This document shows positions 52,267 to 62,214 of a DNA stretch of 64,000 nt, piece by piece; positions within the stretch are counted from its first letter, which is position 1; each line of letters begins with the position of its first letter. Source of the DNA: Acinetobacter haemolyticus CIP 64.3 = MTCC 9819. Its GTDB lineage: Bacteria; Pseudomonadota; Gammaproteobacteria; Pseudomonadales; Moraxellaceae. The stretch covers positions 450,044 to 514,043 of the forward strand of contig NZ_KB849800.1 in assembly GCF_000369065.1 (NCBI RefSeq), given 5' to 3'. The notes under the pieces are model-generated. The model had not been told where the DNA came from. It did no database searches and saw only the letters and a list, made by a program, of their open reading frames with translations. The translations under genes and the position numbers were made by a program.

Positions 52267-53613
52267 TTAAGCAGTTGAGTTACGTTCAAGCAAAGCTTGC
52301 TCAAACAGTTGTTGTTCTTTTTCTTTATGTTCGACTGAGAAGCGAATCAGAATGACACTGAATGCGGCAACAGTGACGAGACAGCCTAAGATCATGAGAC
52401 AAGTTTGGATGTCAAGTAAACCTTTGAGAAGGAATCCTGCGGCGACAGCACCAACATTACCGCCTGCACCAATAATGCCAGCCACACCTCCAAGCGCGTC
52501 ACGATCAATAAATGGTACGAGTGCATAAGTCGCACCACATGCCATATGAGTAAATAGTGCAAAAACGGTCATGGCAAGTACAGCAAGTATGACAGTATTC
52601 ATTTGGGAGAAAATGATGAGGAATAACCCTTCACCCAAGATCAGTAAGAATAATATCCGCGTACGTCCATCCAACCCTTTATTGGCAGCTACTTTATCAG
52701 AAACGATACCACCCAATGCGCGAGCAAATAGTGCGAGTAGGCCGAAAATTCCAGCAGTAAGTCCAGCTTCTTTCAAGCCCATATTAAAATGGTCAACATA
52801 GTACATTGCGGCAATATTATGAATGAAGATCTCGATGCCAAAACATGCTGCATAAGCGGTAAATAAAACCCAAACACGGTAATTACGAGCGGCCTGCATT
52901 AAAATAGCTGTACCACCTTTTTTAATATTGCCAGCTTCTATACCTTGTTCTCTTAATTCTTTGAAGTTGCCTTGAGGACTATCTTGTGTCAGTTTCCAGT
53001 AAAGTATACCCACGACTACCATCATGATTCCTGGAACAAGTAGTGCGATACGCCAGCCCATTGCTTGCTCAACACCAAACATGATGATGGCACCTAGAAT
53101 GAGTGGCATGATCGCTTGCGTTGCACCGCCACCAGCATTTCCCCAACCTGCCGCAGCGGCATTGGCAGTACCAACAACATTTGGTGCGAACATGACGCTG
53201 GTATGGTATTGGGTAATTACGAAACTTGCCCCAATCGCCCCAATTAAAAGACGGAAAAATAAAAAGGATTCATAGGTATTGGCAGCAGCAACACCAAACA
53301 CAGGAATACTGCCGAGAATCAATAGGGCGGTATAGGTCTTGCGTGGTCCATATTTGTCACAGAGCGGACCGACAATGAGGCGGATAACGATGGTGATTGC
53401 AACAGCTGCAATATTGATGTTTGCAATTTGGGCTTTGGTTAAATTAAATTCACCCGCAATTACAGGCATTAGCGGAGCGCAGGCAAACCATGCGAAAAAA
53501 CAAACAAAGAATGCCAACCATGTCATATGGAATGCACGCATTGCAGGTGTTGCGAAGCTAAATAATTTTATTTCAGTTGCTTTCTTTGCATCTAGACTCG
53601 TTTTTGAAGACAT
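52267..53613 (-). CDS. narK: Nitrate/nitrite transporter NarK-type (MFS)
   Basis: A 448-residue major-facilitator protein with 12 helices. FFAWFACAPLMPVIAGEFNL is the first helix and loop. RLIVGPLCDKYGPRKTY carries the nitrate-site Arg and the MFS loop motif. AGWGNAGGGATQAIMPLI is the nitrate signature 1, and GVAGIIGAGGNVGAVAAGFLL is nitrate signature 2. It moves nitrate or nitrite across the inner membrane. Start at ATG 53613 (MSSKTSLD), with GGGGAAGG just upstream; an in-frame codon 14 residues before is unsupported. It is led by a perfect sigma-54 promoter, so uptake is tied to nitrogen starvation. Confidence 0.9.
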   Translation of the reverse strand: MSSKTSLDAKKATEIKLFSFATPAMRAFHMTWLAFFVCFFAWFACAPLMPVIAGEFNLTKAQIANINIAAVAITIVIRLIVGPLCDKYGPRKTYTALLILGSIPVFGVAAANTYESFLFFRLLIGAIGASFVITQYHTSVMFAPNVVGTANAAAAGWGNAGGGATQAIMPLILGAIIMFGVEQAMGWRIALLVPGIMMVVVGILYWKLTQDSPQGNFKELREQGIEAGNIKKGGTAILMQAARNYRVWVLFTAYAACFGIEIFIHNIAAMYYVDHFNMGLKEAGLTAGIFGLLALFARALGGIVSDKVAANKGLDGRTRILFLLILGEGLFLIIFSQMNTVILAVLAMTVFALFTHMACGATYALVPFIDRDALGGVAGIIGAGGNVGAVAAGFLLKGLLDIQTCLMILGCLVTVAAFSVILIRFSVEHKEKEQQLFEQALLERNSTA

Positions 53614-53744
53614 AGCCTTCCCCTGAACTGAACGAAATATTACTCTGTAAGCCAAACGTTTATGCTTACAAACCGAACAGAACGGACATCATTGGCCGCC
53701 AACAAATTTTTTTGAATCGACATTGATTCTGTATGTTATGAAGT

Positions 53745-53761
53745 ATGCAAGGGTTGTGCCA
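53745..53761 (-). promoter_or_regulatory. Perfect sigma-54 promoter of narK-porin
   Basis: Minus strand TGGCAC-AACCC-TTGCAT (53761 down to 53745) matches the -24/-12 consensus at every conserved position. Transcript start is expected near 53735, giving a leader of about 120 bases. Confidence 0.9.
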
Positions 53762-53968
53762 ATAAAAATATTTAACCAAAAGAACAATTTAAAATTCTAA
53801 TTTAAATCGCGAAAATTAATTATTCTATTGTTATAGATTCCGAGTGGGTAGTTTCTTAAATTTAAAAACAGGAAATGTGATAGCAACTGTAAGGCAATAT
53901 TGAATGAGTTGTTTTTAAATGGTGCATCATTTTTATACGGTTTAATTAAAAACATAGCGATCACAAAA

Positions 53969-53988
53969 AAAGCAGCCGAAGCTGCTTT
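53969..53988 (-). terminator. Terminator after the OmpW-like gene
   Basis: AAAGCAGC, CGAA loop, GCTGCTTT. On the minus strand it is followed by T3 and then GTGA. Confidence 0.8.
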
Positions 53989-54003
53989 GATAAAAAGCAA
54001 AGA

Positions 54004-55062
54004 CTAGAAGCGGTAGCCGATACCAACATAAGTGATGAGTGGATCAATGTCGATTTTAGTATTTGCACGAATCAACTCTTTACCTGTATTTCGGTCAGTA
54101 ACATAAATTTTTGCCTCATTATTCATTTTTGAATAAGAAACGGAGCCAACAGCAAACCAATTCGGTTTGAAATCATAAGTTGCACCTACAGTTACAATCG
54201 GGGCAAAGGTATCCGTCGCTTTCAGTTTAACAACGGGATCTGCTGATGAAGTTTTACCATCTAAGGCAGCGCCAGCTTTATCATCATGGATATTCTGGAT
54301 CATATGACCTGCTGCAATAAGATCTGATTCAATCGCAGGATTGATTTTTAATGAGTTAAAGTATGCATACATAACACCAGCCCCGACATAGGGGCGAAAT
54401 TTATTGACACCTGACTTGCCAAATTGGTAATGAAGTTCTACAGCTGGTAGCCAGGCACGCGCAGATGCAGCTTTATCGCCTTGGGAGAGGTCGGTAATAT
54501 GAATGTCTTGCTTTAGACCAATTGTTCCTAAAATTGTCTCAGCTTTACCTGTTAAAGGTGCATAAATATCACCCTTGCCTTTGATATCTACTTTGGGAGG
54601 AATACCTGCTTTCACTTCTAATGAAAAGTTATCGGTGAAATTATAATTTATCATCAAGCCAACAGTATCTACATTATCTGCTTCTAAACCTGTTCCTTGG
54701 CTTTGCCAATTAGATAAACCTTGTATGGTAGCAGTGCCAGTTAATGCACCTGGCACAGGATCAAGTGGTTGTATTTTGATTGTATCATACAGTGTTTTAT
54801 TCGAATCACGATCTGCAGCAGCGAGTACAGCTTCTTTAGACACTGATCCAACTTTGGATTTAGTCCCTTCAGTAACACTGGTATTGATATTAATTGGATT
54901 TGCCGACCCTTGCGGCATAGCATGTAACCAACCTGCTGAAACAGAGAAGCGCTTAAATCCATCTCCATCTTTGAGGCTAAAATATGGTGAATCTGCAAAA
55001 GAAAGTGTAGGAAGGGCACATAAACCTGTCGCAATCATGCATGCAAATGATTTCTTCATCAT
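54004..55062 (-). CDS. Enlarged OmpW/AlkL-family outer-membrane protein
   Basis: A 352-residue protein, much longer than E. coli OmpW (about 212). Signal residues 1-23 (LPTLSFA). The mature N-terminus SPYFSLKDGDGFKRFSVSAGWLHAMPQG is OmpW-like, and the C-terminal half has DTVGLMINYNFTDNFSLEVKAGIPP, FRPYVGAGVMYAYFN, and a last strand ending YRF. The extra length is a loop region around residues 35-130 with many Thr/Asp/Ser. OmpW/AlkL barrels pass small hydrophobic molecules. Start is ATG 55062 (MMKKSFACM), with GGAG seven bases upstream. Confidence 0.85.
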   Translation of the reverse strand: MMKKSFACMIATGLCALPTLSFADSPYFSLKDGDGFKRFSVSAGWLHAMPQGSANPININTSVTEGTKSKVGSVSKEAVLAAADRDSNKTLYDTIKIQPLDPVPGALTGTATIQGLSNWQSQGTGLEADNVDTVGLMINYNFTDNFSLEVKAGIPPKVDIKGKGDIYAPLTGKAETILGTIGLKQDIHITDLSQGDKAASARAWLPAVELHYQFGKSGVNKFRPYVGAGVMYAYFNSLKINPAIESDLIAAGHMIQNIHDDKAGAALDGKTSSADPVVKLKATDTFAPIVTVGATYDFKPNWFAVGSVSYSKMNNEAKIYVTDRNTGKELIRANTKIDIDPLITYVGIGYRF

Positions 55063-55254
55063 CTTGGGACTCCATGTCCTAAAGTTTGTAAGGATTTTTC
55101 TAGCGCTCACCATAACGCTTTTTTATGCAGACTTTGTTTAGATAGAATTTATAATTGTTATAACTATGAAAAAAAATGTAGTAATTGAATTAAAATTGGG
55201 TGATTTTCAATCTAAAAAAGGGCGAGTACATAAGTACTCACCCTCAAAAACGAA

Positions 55255-56079
55255 TTATTGAAAACGTGAAAGATCTTCTTCTGGACGGGCGGTTAATACC
55301 TCAATTCCTGTTTTTGTCACTAAGATCGTGTGTTCATATTGAGCTGACAACTTATGGTCTTTGGTGACAACTGTCCATTTGTCACCCAAAAGTTTAGTTT
55401 GCCATACACCTGCATTGACCATTGGTTCAATAGTAAAGGTCATTCCTGCTTCAAGACGCATTCCTGTGCCTTTTTGCCCATAGTGTAAAACTTGAGGCTC
55501 ATCATGGAAAACATTACCAATTCCATGACCGCAGTATTCACGTACTACACTGAAGCGTTCAGACTCAACATATTGTTGAATGGCGTGCCCAACATCACCA
55601 AGATATGAACCATCTTTCACGGTCGCCATTCCACGATACATTGCTTCTTGTGCGACTGAGCACAGGCGATTTGCTAAAATAGAAGTCTCGCCACCAACGA
55701 TGTACATCATATTGGTATCGCCGTGATAACCATCTTTAATGACAGTGACATCAATATTTAGAATGTCGCCGGGTTTTAAAATTTTATTCTCAGATGGAAT
55801 ACCATGACAAACAACATGGTTAACAGAAGTACAAATCGAGTGTTGGAAAGCAGGTCGACCTGGTGCTGCACCGTACCCAACACAAGCGGGAATAGCATCT
55901 TGTACATTTTCAATATGATTGCGACAGATTGTATCGAGTTCTAGTGTACTCACACCCGCTTTAATATGCGGTTTAATCATGTCTAAAACTTCAGCAGCCA
56001 ATTTCCCTGCAACACGCATCTTTTCAATTTCTTCAGGTGTTTTAATTAATCGACGAGGAGCTGTATAAGTTGTATTCAT
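55255..56079 (-). CDS. map: Methionine aminopeptidase Map (type I)
   Basis: A 274-residue cytosolic metallopeptidase that removes initiator Met. Metal ligands are seen in DILNIDVTVIKDGYHGDTN, REYCGHGIGNVFHDEPQVLHYG (His), and TFTIEPMVN (Glu), and a final Glu lies in YEHTILVT. Divergent from rpsB, the usual E. coli arrangement. The 500 bases between them hold the rpsB leader. Confidence 0.96.
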   Translation of the reverse strand: MNTTYTAPRRLIKTPEEIEKMRVAGKLAAEVLDMIKPHIKAGVSTLELDTICRNHIENVQDAIPACVGYGAAPGRPAFQHSICTSVNHVVCHGIPSENKILKPGDILNIDVTVIKDGYHGDTNMMYIVGGETSILANRLCSVAQEAMYRGMATVKDGSYLGDVGHAIQQYVESERFSVVREYCGHGIGNVFHDEPQVLHYGQKGTGMRLEAGMTFTIEPMVNAGVWQTKLLGDKWTVVTKDHKLSAQYEHTILVTKTGIEVLTARPEEDLSRFQ

Positions 56080-56289
56080 GATCTCTAAAAACTTTTGGTA
56101 ATTTGCAAGTGTCTATGGTATAAATAGCCGCCTATTTTATCAAATGCTTTTCGTGACAAATCTTCTTTATTTTTATTGGAGGCTTTTGCGGAATTGTTTG
56201 ATAATAAATAGTCGTAAAAAATCCGCACATATATCGTCACATTACTCTGGGTGCTTCTAGGGATTGTTGTCACTTTATATGTGAGTTGC

Positions 56290-56579
56290 GTTGTAGGCTA
56301 AAATTTCTGCATGCGAGGCATGAAACGCTGGTAATGGTATTCCCTTATCAAGTTTCATAACGAAGTATGAGGGGATTTTAGCCACAACCCTATGGGACAG
56401 GGTCGTTTTTTGACACTACGGCGTTATGAATAGTTCATTTAGAGTGCTAAATTTCACTATTCATGCCTTGTATTGTCTAAAAAGCGTCCTCTGTCGCAAC
56501 CACTGATAAAGTAACAGCAATCCCTTGGGTGGAGAATGCGGATATATGGAGGCCTAACCCAAACTTTAAGGTAAAGAAA
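56290..56579 (+). ncRNA. rpsB leader / t44-like RNA region
   Basis: Between divergent map and rpsB lies a structured 290-base stretch on the plus strand, the position of the Rfam t44 RNA (E. coli tff), an S2 leader. At 56385-56405 ACCCT/AGGGT forms a hairpin followed by T6 (56406-56411), an attenuator-like terminator. At 56426-56464 a 9-bp stem (ATGAATAGT with ACTATTCAT) encloses a second short stem (TTTAG/CTAAA). The rpsB ribosome-binding AAGG is at the end. S2 autoregulation is the likely role. The boundaries are uncertain. Confidence 0.5.
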
Positions 56580-57332
56580 ATGGCAGATTACAACGTAAGC
56601 ATGCGCGACCTTCTTCAAGCAGGCGCACACTTTGGTCACCAAACTCGTTTCTGGAACCCAAAAATGCGTCAATACATTTTTGGCGCGCGTAACAAAATTC
56701 ACATCATCAACCTTGAGCACACTGTTCCTGCGTTAAATGATGCTTTGAACTTTGTTAACAACTTGGCGAGCAAAAAGAACAAAGTATTATTCGTTGGTAC
56801 AAAACGAGCTGCTTCTAACATCATCCGTGAACAAGCTCAACGTGCTGGTCAACCATATGTAGATCACCGTTGGTTAGGTGGTATGTTGACGAACTGGAAA
56901 ACACTTCGCCAATCTATCAACCGTTTAAAAGATCTTCAAACTCAATCTCAAGACGGTACTTTTGCTAAGCTTACTAAACGTGAAGCTTTAGAGCGTACTC
57001 GTGAGATGGAAAAACTTGAACGTGCTTTAGGCGGCGTTAAAAACATGGGTGGTTTACCTGACGCATTATTTGTAATCGACGTTGATCACGAAGCGATTGC
57101 AATTAAAGAAGCTAAAAACTTAGGTATTCCTGTAATCGGTATCGTTGATACAAACTCTAACCCAGATAACGTAGATTACGTTATTCCTGGTAACGACGAT
57201 GCGATCCGTGCAGTTACTTTGTATGCTTCAGCTATGGCTGATGCGATTCTTGCTGGTAAAGAATACGCTCAATCACAAGCGAATGCACAAGCGAAAGGCG
57301 AAGAAGCTGCTAAAGAAGCTCCTGAGGCTTAA
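56580..57332 (+). CDS. rpsB: 30S ribosomal protein S2
   Basis: A 250-residue ribosomal protein. [20 protein letters not shown] is the universal S2 opening, [20 protein letters not shown] and [18 protein letters not shown] are the S2 signatures, and [22 protein letters not shown] is near the end. Start at ATG 56580 (MADYN), with AAGG nine bases upstream; an earlier in-frame start is in the leader. An attenuator-like hairpin (57399-57430) separates it from tsf. Confidence 0.98.
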   Translation: MADYNVSMRDLLQAGAHFGHQTRFWNPKMRQYIFGARNKIHIINLEHTVPALNDALNFVNNLASKKNKVLFVGTKRAASNIIREQAQRAGQPYVDHRWLGGMLTNWKTLRQSINRLKDLQTQSQDGTFAKLTKREALERTREMEKLERALGGVKNMGGLPDALFVIDVDHEAIAIKEAKNLGIPVIGIVDTNSNPDNVDYVIPGNDDAIRAVTLYASAMADAILAGKEYAQSQANAQAKGEEAAKEAPEA

Positions 57333-57398
57333 TGCGTTTTGACGCAAGCTTGTCATTTTTGTGATTTAAAATGATGACAAATTGAGCGTCGAGAAAGC

Positions 57399-57431
57399 AA
57401 AACGGCCCAGAGAAACCTTTGGGCCGTTTTT
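57399..57431 (+). terminator. Attenuator-like terminator between rpsB and tsf
   Basis: AAAACGGCCCA and TGGGCCGTTTT (57399-57409 and 57420-57430) with T5, forty bases before tsf. The genes are normally co-transcribed, so read-through probably sets the S2:EF-Ts ratio. Confidence 0.88.
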
Positions 57432-57471
57432 GTTGAACAGATTTATATTCTACCGATTTTAGGAGATCAAC

Positions 57472-58347
57472 ATGACTGCAATTACTGCAAGCATGGTAAA
57501 AGAATTACGTGACCGTACTGGTCTTGCAATGATGGAATGCAAAAAAGCATTAACAGAAGCAGGCGGTGACATCGAACTTGCGATTGATAACCTTCGTAAA
57601 TCAGGTCAAGCAAAAGCTGCTAAAAAAGCAGGCAACATTGCTGCTGATGGTGCGATCACGATCGTTCAAAACGGTAATAAAGCGATTCTTGTTGAAGTTA
57701 ACTGTCAAACTGACTTCGTTGCTAAAGACGAAAACTTCAAAAACTTCTCTGATAAAGTAGCGACAGCTGCACTTGCTGCAAATGAAACTGATGCTGCGAA
57801 AATTGCTGAACTTAAACTTGAAGATGGTTCTACTGTTGAAGAAGCGCGTGTTGCACTTGTTCAAAAAATCGGTGAAAACATCCAAGTACGTCGTGCTCAA
57901 ATCGTTGAAGGCGAAAACTTGGCTATTTACAAGCACGGTTTAAAAATCGGTGTTGTTGTTTCTTACACTGGTGATGCTGATACTGGTAAAGGTATTGCAA
58001 TGCACGTTGCTGCGTTCAACCCAGTTGCAGTAAATGCTGAAGCTGTTCCAGCTGACTTGATCGCTAAAGAGAAAGAAATTGCTGAAGCAAAAGCTTTAGA
58101 ATCTGGTAAGCCTGCAAACATCGTTGAGAAAATGGTTACTGGTTCAGTTGAGAAATACTTGAACGAAGTTGCGCTTGATCGTCAAATGTATGTTATCGAC
58201 AACGATAAGAAAGTTGCTGATGTATTAAAAGCGACTGGTACAGTTGTTGCTCAATTCACTCGCTTTGAAGTAGGTGAAGGTATTGAGAAGAAAGCTGAAA
58301 TGAGCTTTGCTGAAGAAGTTGCTGCTGCACAAGCTGCTGCGAAGTAA
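57472..58347 (+). CDS. tsf: Elongation factor Ts
   Basis: A 291-residue nucleotide-exchange factor for EF-Tu. MVKELRDRTGLAMMECKKAL is the N-terminal UBA-like helix. The TDFV motif lies in EVNCQTDFVAKDENF and contacts EF-Tu. Coiled-coil region QIVEGENLAIYKHG follows. AGGAGA lies eight bases before ATG. Order rpsB-tsf is conserved. Ends with a strong terminator. Confidence 0.98.
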   Translation: MTAITASMVKELRDRTGLAMMECKKALTEAGGDIELAIDNLRKSGQAKAAKKAGNIAADGAITIVQNGNKAILVEVNCQTDFVAKDENFKNFSDKVATAALAANETDAAKIAELKLEDGSTVEEARVALVQKIGENIQVRRAQIVEGENLAIYKHGLKIGVVVSYTGDADTGKGIAMHVAAFNPVAVNAEAVPADLIAKEKEIAEAKALESGKPANIVEKMVTGSVEKYLNEVALDRQMYVIDNDKKVADVLKATGTVVAQFTRFEVGEGIEKKAEMSFAEEVAAAQAAAK

Positions 58348-58359
58348 TTCGTATCTTCT

Positions 58360-58391
58360 AAAAAACCCAGTCATTATGACTGGGTTTTTTT
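58360..58391. terminator. Bidirectional terminator between tsf and cca
   Basis: AAAAACCCAGTCAT with ATGACTGGGTTTTT, nearly loopless, T run; convergent genes. Confidence 0.9.
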
Positions 58392-58402
58392 ATAGCTTAA
58401 GT

Positions 58403-59632
58403 TTATTGTTTCTCAAGTTGTGCTTTGAAATCTGCTAAAGCTTCAATTCTATATTGAATTAACATTTCACCGATTTCAGGACCTTTAACGTGTTCTGGTA
58501 GGTCTTGAGCACGGATATTTCTCACTATATCCATGGCATTGAGTATAAATTGTGCTTGAGGATATGGTCGGTCTTCCATACCTAAACGCCCTCGTGCATC
58601 ACATTCACACGCTTGCACAAATGCTCTAACTTTTTCAGGGCGACGTAATACATCTAAACGTTGTAGAAAACGCCAAAGCGTGCCTGGCTTTAAGATTTGT
58701 ACTTGATGGCACTTTAAATGTTCTTTACATACTGTCAAAGCTAGATTTTTGAGGTGTGTGGGAACTTTTAAGCGATCGCATAATACTGTGACAGGTTGTA
58801 TACCGCGTTCTTCATGCATCACATGTCTTGGGAGTTCCTCGATAGGTGTGAGTGCTTTACCTAAGTCATGTACTAAGACCGCAAATCTTACATCTAAGGC
58901 ATAGTCTGCTTTACAGGCTTGCTGAAGCGCCATTAATGTATGGATACCACAATCGATTTCTGGGTGGTATTCAGGTCGTTGCGGAACGCCAAAAAGTGCA
59001 TCAACTTCTGGAAATAAAATTTTTAGAGCATGACATTCTCTAAGAATTTTGAAATATACATCAGCATGATCTTCCATCAATGCTCGTGCTGTTTCTTTCC
59101 ACACACGCTCAGGTGTTAATTCATTTAACTCACCAGACTCAGCAATTTCCCGCATCAAGTGTAATGTTTCATCTGCAATTTTGAATCCGTAAGATTCATA
59201 CCGTGCAGCAAATCGGGCAACACGTAGTACACGCAATGGATCTTCGGTAAATGCATGAGAGACATGGCGAAGGATTTTTTGCTCTAAGTCTTTTTGACCA
59301 CCATATGGGTCATAGACTTGACCGTTGGCATCCATTGCCATGGCATTAATGGTTAGATCTCTTCGGATGAGATCCTCTTCTAAGCTCACATCTGCATCTG
59401 TGAAAAATTGAAAGCCATGATAACCAACGCCTGATTTTCTTTCTGTACGGGCAAGCGCATATTCTTCTTTTGTTTTAGGATGTAGAAATACAGGGAAGTC
59501 TTTGCCAACGGGCTGATAACCCTCAGCGAGCAATTGATCGGGTGTTGCACCGACCACAACATAATCTTTTTCGTGATAGGGATGCCCAAGTAACTGATCT
59601 CGAACAGCACCGCCTACTAAATAAACTTGCAT
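58403..59632 (-). CDS. cca: CCA-adding tRNA nucleotidyltransferase with HD domain
   Basis: A 409-residue bacterial class II nucleotidyltransferase that builds or repairs the tRNA CCA end. The catalytic domain has YLVGGAVRDQLLGHPYHEKD and RRDLTINAMAMD. The C-terminal part has an HD phosphohydrolase, FAVLVHDLGKALTP. Length matches E. coli Cca (412). Start at ATG 59632 (MQVYLVGG), with AGAGG seven bases upstream; seven extra in-frame residues are unsupported. That AGAGG lies in the 3' arm of the maeB terminator hairpin. Confidence 0.95.
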   Translation of the reverse strand: MQVYLVGGAVRDQLLGHPYHEKDYVVVGATPDQLLAEGYQPVGKDFPVFLHPKTKEEYALARTERKSGVGYHGFQFFTDADVSLEEDLIRRDLTINAMAMDANGQVYDPYGGQKDLEQKILRHVSHAFTEDPLRVLRVARFAARYESYGFKIADETLHLMREIAESGELNELTPERVWKETARALMEDHADVYFKILRECHALKILFPEVDALFGVPQRPEYHPEIDCGIHTLMALQQACKADYALDVRFAVLVHDLGKALTPIEELPRHVMHEERGIQPVTVLCDRLKVPTHLKNLALTVCKEHLKCHQVQILKPGTLWRFLQRLDVLRRPEKVRAFVQACECDARGRLGMEDRPYPQAQFILNAMDIVRNIRAQDLPEHVKGPEIGEMLIQYRIEALADFKAQLEKQ

Positions 59633-59635
59633 GAA

Positions 59636-59682
59636 AAAACCTCTATTCTTCACACAATCATGCTACAGAACAGAGGTTTTCT
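59636..59682 (-). terminator. maeB terminator overlapping the cca ribosome-binding site
   Basis: On the minus strand AAAACCTCTGTTCT pairs with AGAATAGAGGTTTT (14 pairs, one G-U), 17-base loop, then TT and the cca start. The AGAGG of cca is inside the 3' arm, so folding of read-through RNA would hide it. Confidence 0.75.
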
Positions 59683-59725
59683 CAAGTCTCATGAGGAGCT
59701 TTTCTAGGCAAGCTCGTTCTAAACT

Positions 59726-61996
59726 TTAGTTTTGACTTTGTTGGATCTCTGCAACAGTTAACGCTGTCATATTGATCAAACGACGTGTTGTTGCCGTTGG
59801 TGTCAAAATATGAACTGGTTTAGCAGCACCTAACAAAATTGGCCCAATAGTTACATTATTGCCAGAAGTTGCTTTTAACAAATTAAATGAAATGTTTGCT
59901 GCATCTAGATTCGGCATAATTAACAAGTTTGCTGAGCCTTTGTAGCGCGAATTTGGAAATGCAAAATGACGGATATTTTCGTCAAGTGCTGCATCACCGT
60001 GCATCTCACCTTCAACCTCTAAATCAGGCGCTTGTTCTGTAAGTAAACGATAGACTTCACGCATTTTCTGGGCGCTTGCGTCTTGTTGATCACTACCAAA
60101 ACTTGAGTGAGAGAGTAGAGCTACACGTGGTGTAATACCAAAGCGGCGCACTTCTTCTGCAGCCAAAATGGTCATCTCTGCCAATTGAGCGGCTGTTGGA
60201 TTGGTATTGACGTAAGTATCTGCGATGAAAAGATTGCGATCTTCAAGCATCAATGCATTCAGGGTAAAGAATGTACTGCGACCTTCTTTTAGACCAATCA
60301 CATTACGGACAAAATCTAAATGGATATCATAGCTACTATAAGTACCACAAAGCATACCGTCTGCTTTACCAAATTTCACAAGTAACGCTGCAATCAATGT
60401 TGAGCGACGACGAGTTTCACGTTGCGCATATTCAACCGTTACACCTTTACGTTGCATCGTTTGGTAGTAATCTTTCCAAAACTCTTCGTACAACGGATTT
60501 TGTTCTTGATCAACGATTTCAATATTTAAGCCATGCTGTAAGCGTAAGCCTAATTTTTTGATATTTGCCTCGATTACAGTTGTACGACCAACTAAAATTG
60601 GTTTTGCCAAGCCTTCATCTACTGCGATTTGAACTGCACGTAATACACGTTCATCTTCGCCTTCAGCATATGCAATACGTTTAGGATCAGTTTTTGCTTG
60701 AGCAAAAATTGGTTTCATCAAGAATGCTGAGTTATAAACAAACTCAGAAAGTCGTTGACGGTATGCGGAGAAATCTTCGATCGGGCGAGTAGCAACACCA
60801 GAATCCATTGCCGCTTTTGCAACTGCTGGTGCAATTTCTAAAATTAAACGTTGATCAAGCGGGCGTGGGATTAAGTAATCACGACCAAATGAGGCTGACT
60901 TTTCACCATAGGTAGCCGCATCTGCTTCTACATGTGCCATACGCGCGATAGCATGTACACAGGCAATTTTCATTTCTTCGTTAATGGTGGTTGCACCCAC
61001 ATCTAACGCGCCACGGAAAATATATGGGAAGCAAAGTGCATTATTTACTTGGTTTGGATAATCTGAACGACCTGTTGCCATAATGACATCTGGACGTACT
61101 TCATGTGCATGTTCAGGTAGAATCTCAGGATCAGGGTTCGCAAGCGCAAAAATGATCGGATTCTCAGCCATTTCTTTAACCATTTCTTTGGTTAAAATGC
61201 CTGCCGCAGAAAGACCTAAGAACATGTCTGCGCCAGCAATTACTTCATTTAATTGCGTTGCTTTAATGTCTTGAACATAGCGCTTTTTCGAATCATCCAA
61301 TCCATCACGTGAAGTGGTAAGGAGGCCGCGAGAGTCAGCAACAATGATATTTTCTTTGTTTACACCTAGAGCACACAACAAATCTAGGCATGACAGTGCA
61401 GCAGCACCTGCACCTGAAGCGACGATTTTGATTTCATCGATTTTCTTATTTACGATTTGGAGCGCGTTGAGTAATGCTGAACCTACGATAATACTTGTGC
61501 CATGTTGATCATCATGGAACACAGGAATTTTCATGCGTTCGCGTAGTTTTTTCTCGATATAGAAACATTCTGGTGCCTTAATATCTTCAAGGTTAATACC
61601 ACCAAAAGTTGGTTCTAATGCAGCAACGATATCAACGATTTTATCTGGATCATTTTCCGCGATTTCAATATCAAAGACATCAACGCCTGCAAATTTTTTG
61701 AAAAGTACGCCTTTACCTTCCATAACAGGCTTGGATGCTAAAGGACCAATGTTCCCTAAACCAAGAACTGCTGTACCATTACTCACGACGGCAACCAAGT
61801 TACCACGCGCTGTATATTTCGCAGCGGCAGAAGGGTCACGTTCGATTTCTAAACATGGAGCTGCAACACCAGGGGAATATGCAAGCGCTAAATCTCGTTG
61901 GTTAACGAGCTGCTTGCTAGGTGTCACACTGATTTTTCCAGGAGTAGGAAATTCATGGTAATACAAAGCGGCTTGTTTTAAAGATTGATCGTCCAT
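59726..61996 (-). CDS. maeB: NADP-dependent malic enzyme MaeB
   Basis: A 756-residue hybrid enzyme converting malate to pyruvate and CO2 with NADP. Residues 1-420 hold the malic domain ([37 protein letters not shown], and NAD-binding [15 protein letters not shown]). Residues 430-750 are a phosphotransacetylase-like domain ([29 protein letters not shown]) that senses acetyl-CoA in E. coli. Length matches MaeB (759). Start at ATG 61996 (MDDQSLKQ), with GAGAC six bases upstream; ten extra in-frame residues are unsupported. Confidence 0.94.
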   Translation of the reverse strand: MDDQSLKQAALYYHEFPTPGKISVTPSKQLVNQRDLALAYSPGVAAPCLEIERDPSAAAKYTARGNLVAVVSNGTAVLGLGNIGPLASKPVMEGKGVLFKKFAGVDVFDIEIAENDPDKIVDIVAALEPTFGGINLEDIKAPECFYIEKKLRERMKIPVFHDDQHGTSIIVGSALLNALQIVNKKIDEIKIVASGAGAAALSCLDLLCALGVNKENIIVADSRGLLTTSRDGLDDSKKRYVQDIKATQLNEVIAGADMFLGLSAAGILTKEMVKEMAENPIIFALANPDPEILPEHAHEVRPDVIMATGRSDYPNQVNNALCFPYIFRGALDVGATTINEEMKIACVHAIARMAHVEADAATYGEKSASFGRDYLIPRPLDQRLILEIAPAVAKAAMDSGVATRPIEDFSAYRQRLSEFVYNSAFLMKPIFAQAKTDPKRIAYAEGEDERVLRAVQIAVDEGLAKPILVGRTTVIEANIKKLGLRLQHGLNIEIVDQEQNPLYEEFWKDYYQTMQRKGVTVEYAQRETRRRSTLIAALLVKFGKADGMLCGTYSSYDIHLDFVRNVIGLKEGRSTFFTLNALMLEDRNLFIADTYVNTNPTAAQLAEMTILAAEEVRRFGITPRVALLSHSSFGSDQQDASAQKMREVYRLLTEQAPDLEVEGEMHGDAALDENIRHFAFPNSRYKGSANLLIMPNLDAANISFNLLKATSGNNVTIGPILLGAAKPVHILTPTATTRRLINMTALTVAEIQQSQN

Positions 61997-62214
61997 CTGA
62001 GTCTCGATTGTTCCGATAATAATCATGCATATATATGACTGATTATTATATTAAGATAAGTGCACAAGAATATAGCACTAGTTCATGCTTTCGCCCAGTC
62101 AAAATAGCTTATTTTCACTGAATGATACGACTTATTGACAAATTATTTTCAACTAAAAATGAAGGGTTAAAGTCGTAAATTATCGCTGTAAATGTAAGAT
62201 CTTGCGGTTGACAG

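Larger units (their letters stand above)
53614..54003. other. 390-base intergenic region upstream of narK
   Basis: Contents: the narK leader with two short potential hairpins, a sigma-54 promoter (53745-53761), a half-site TGCACC for NtrC on the minus strand (53926-53921), and the ompW terminator (53969-53988). A 67-codon open frame across the terminator is not credible. Confidence 0.7.

Noticed and set aside
53797..54000. A 67-codon frame between narK and the OmpW-like gene
   Set aside because: It starts inside the terminator hairpin of the OmpW-like gene, and its product is AT-rich translation of intergenic DNA.
56085..56273. A 62-codon frame between map and rpsB
   Set aside because: It has no ribosome-binding site and no conserved motif; the region is leader and promoter DNA.
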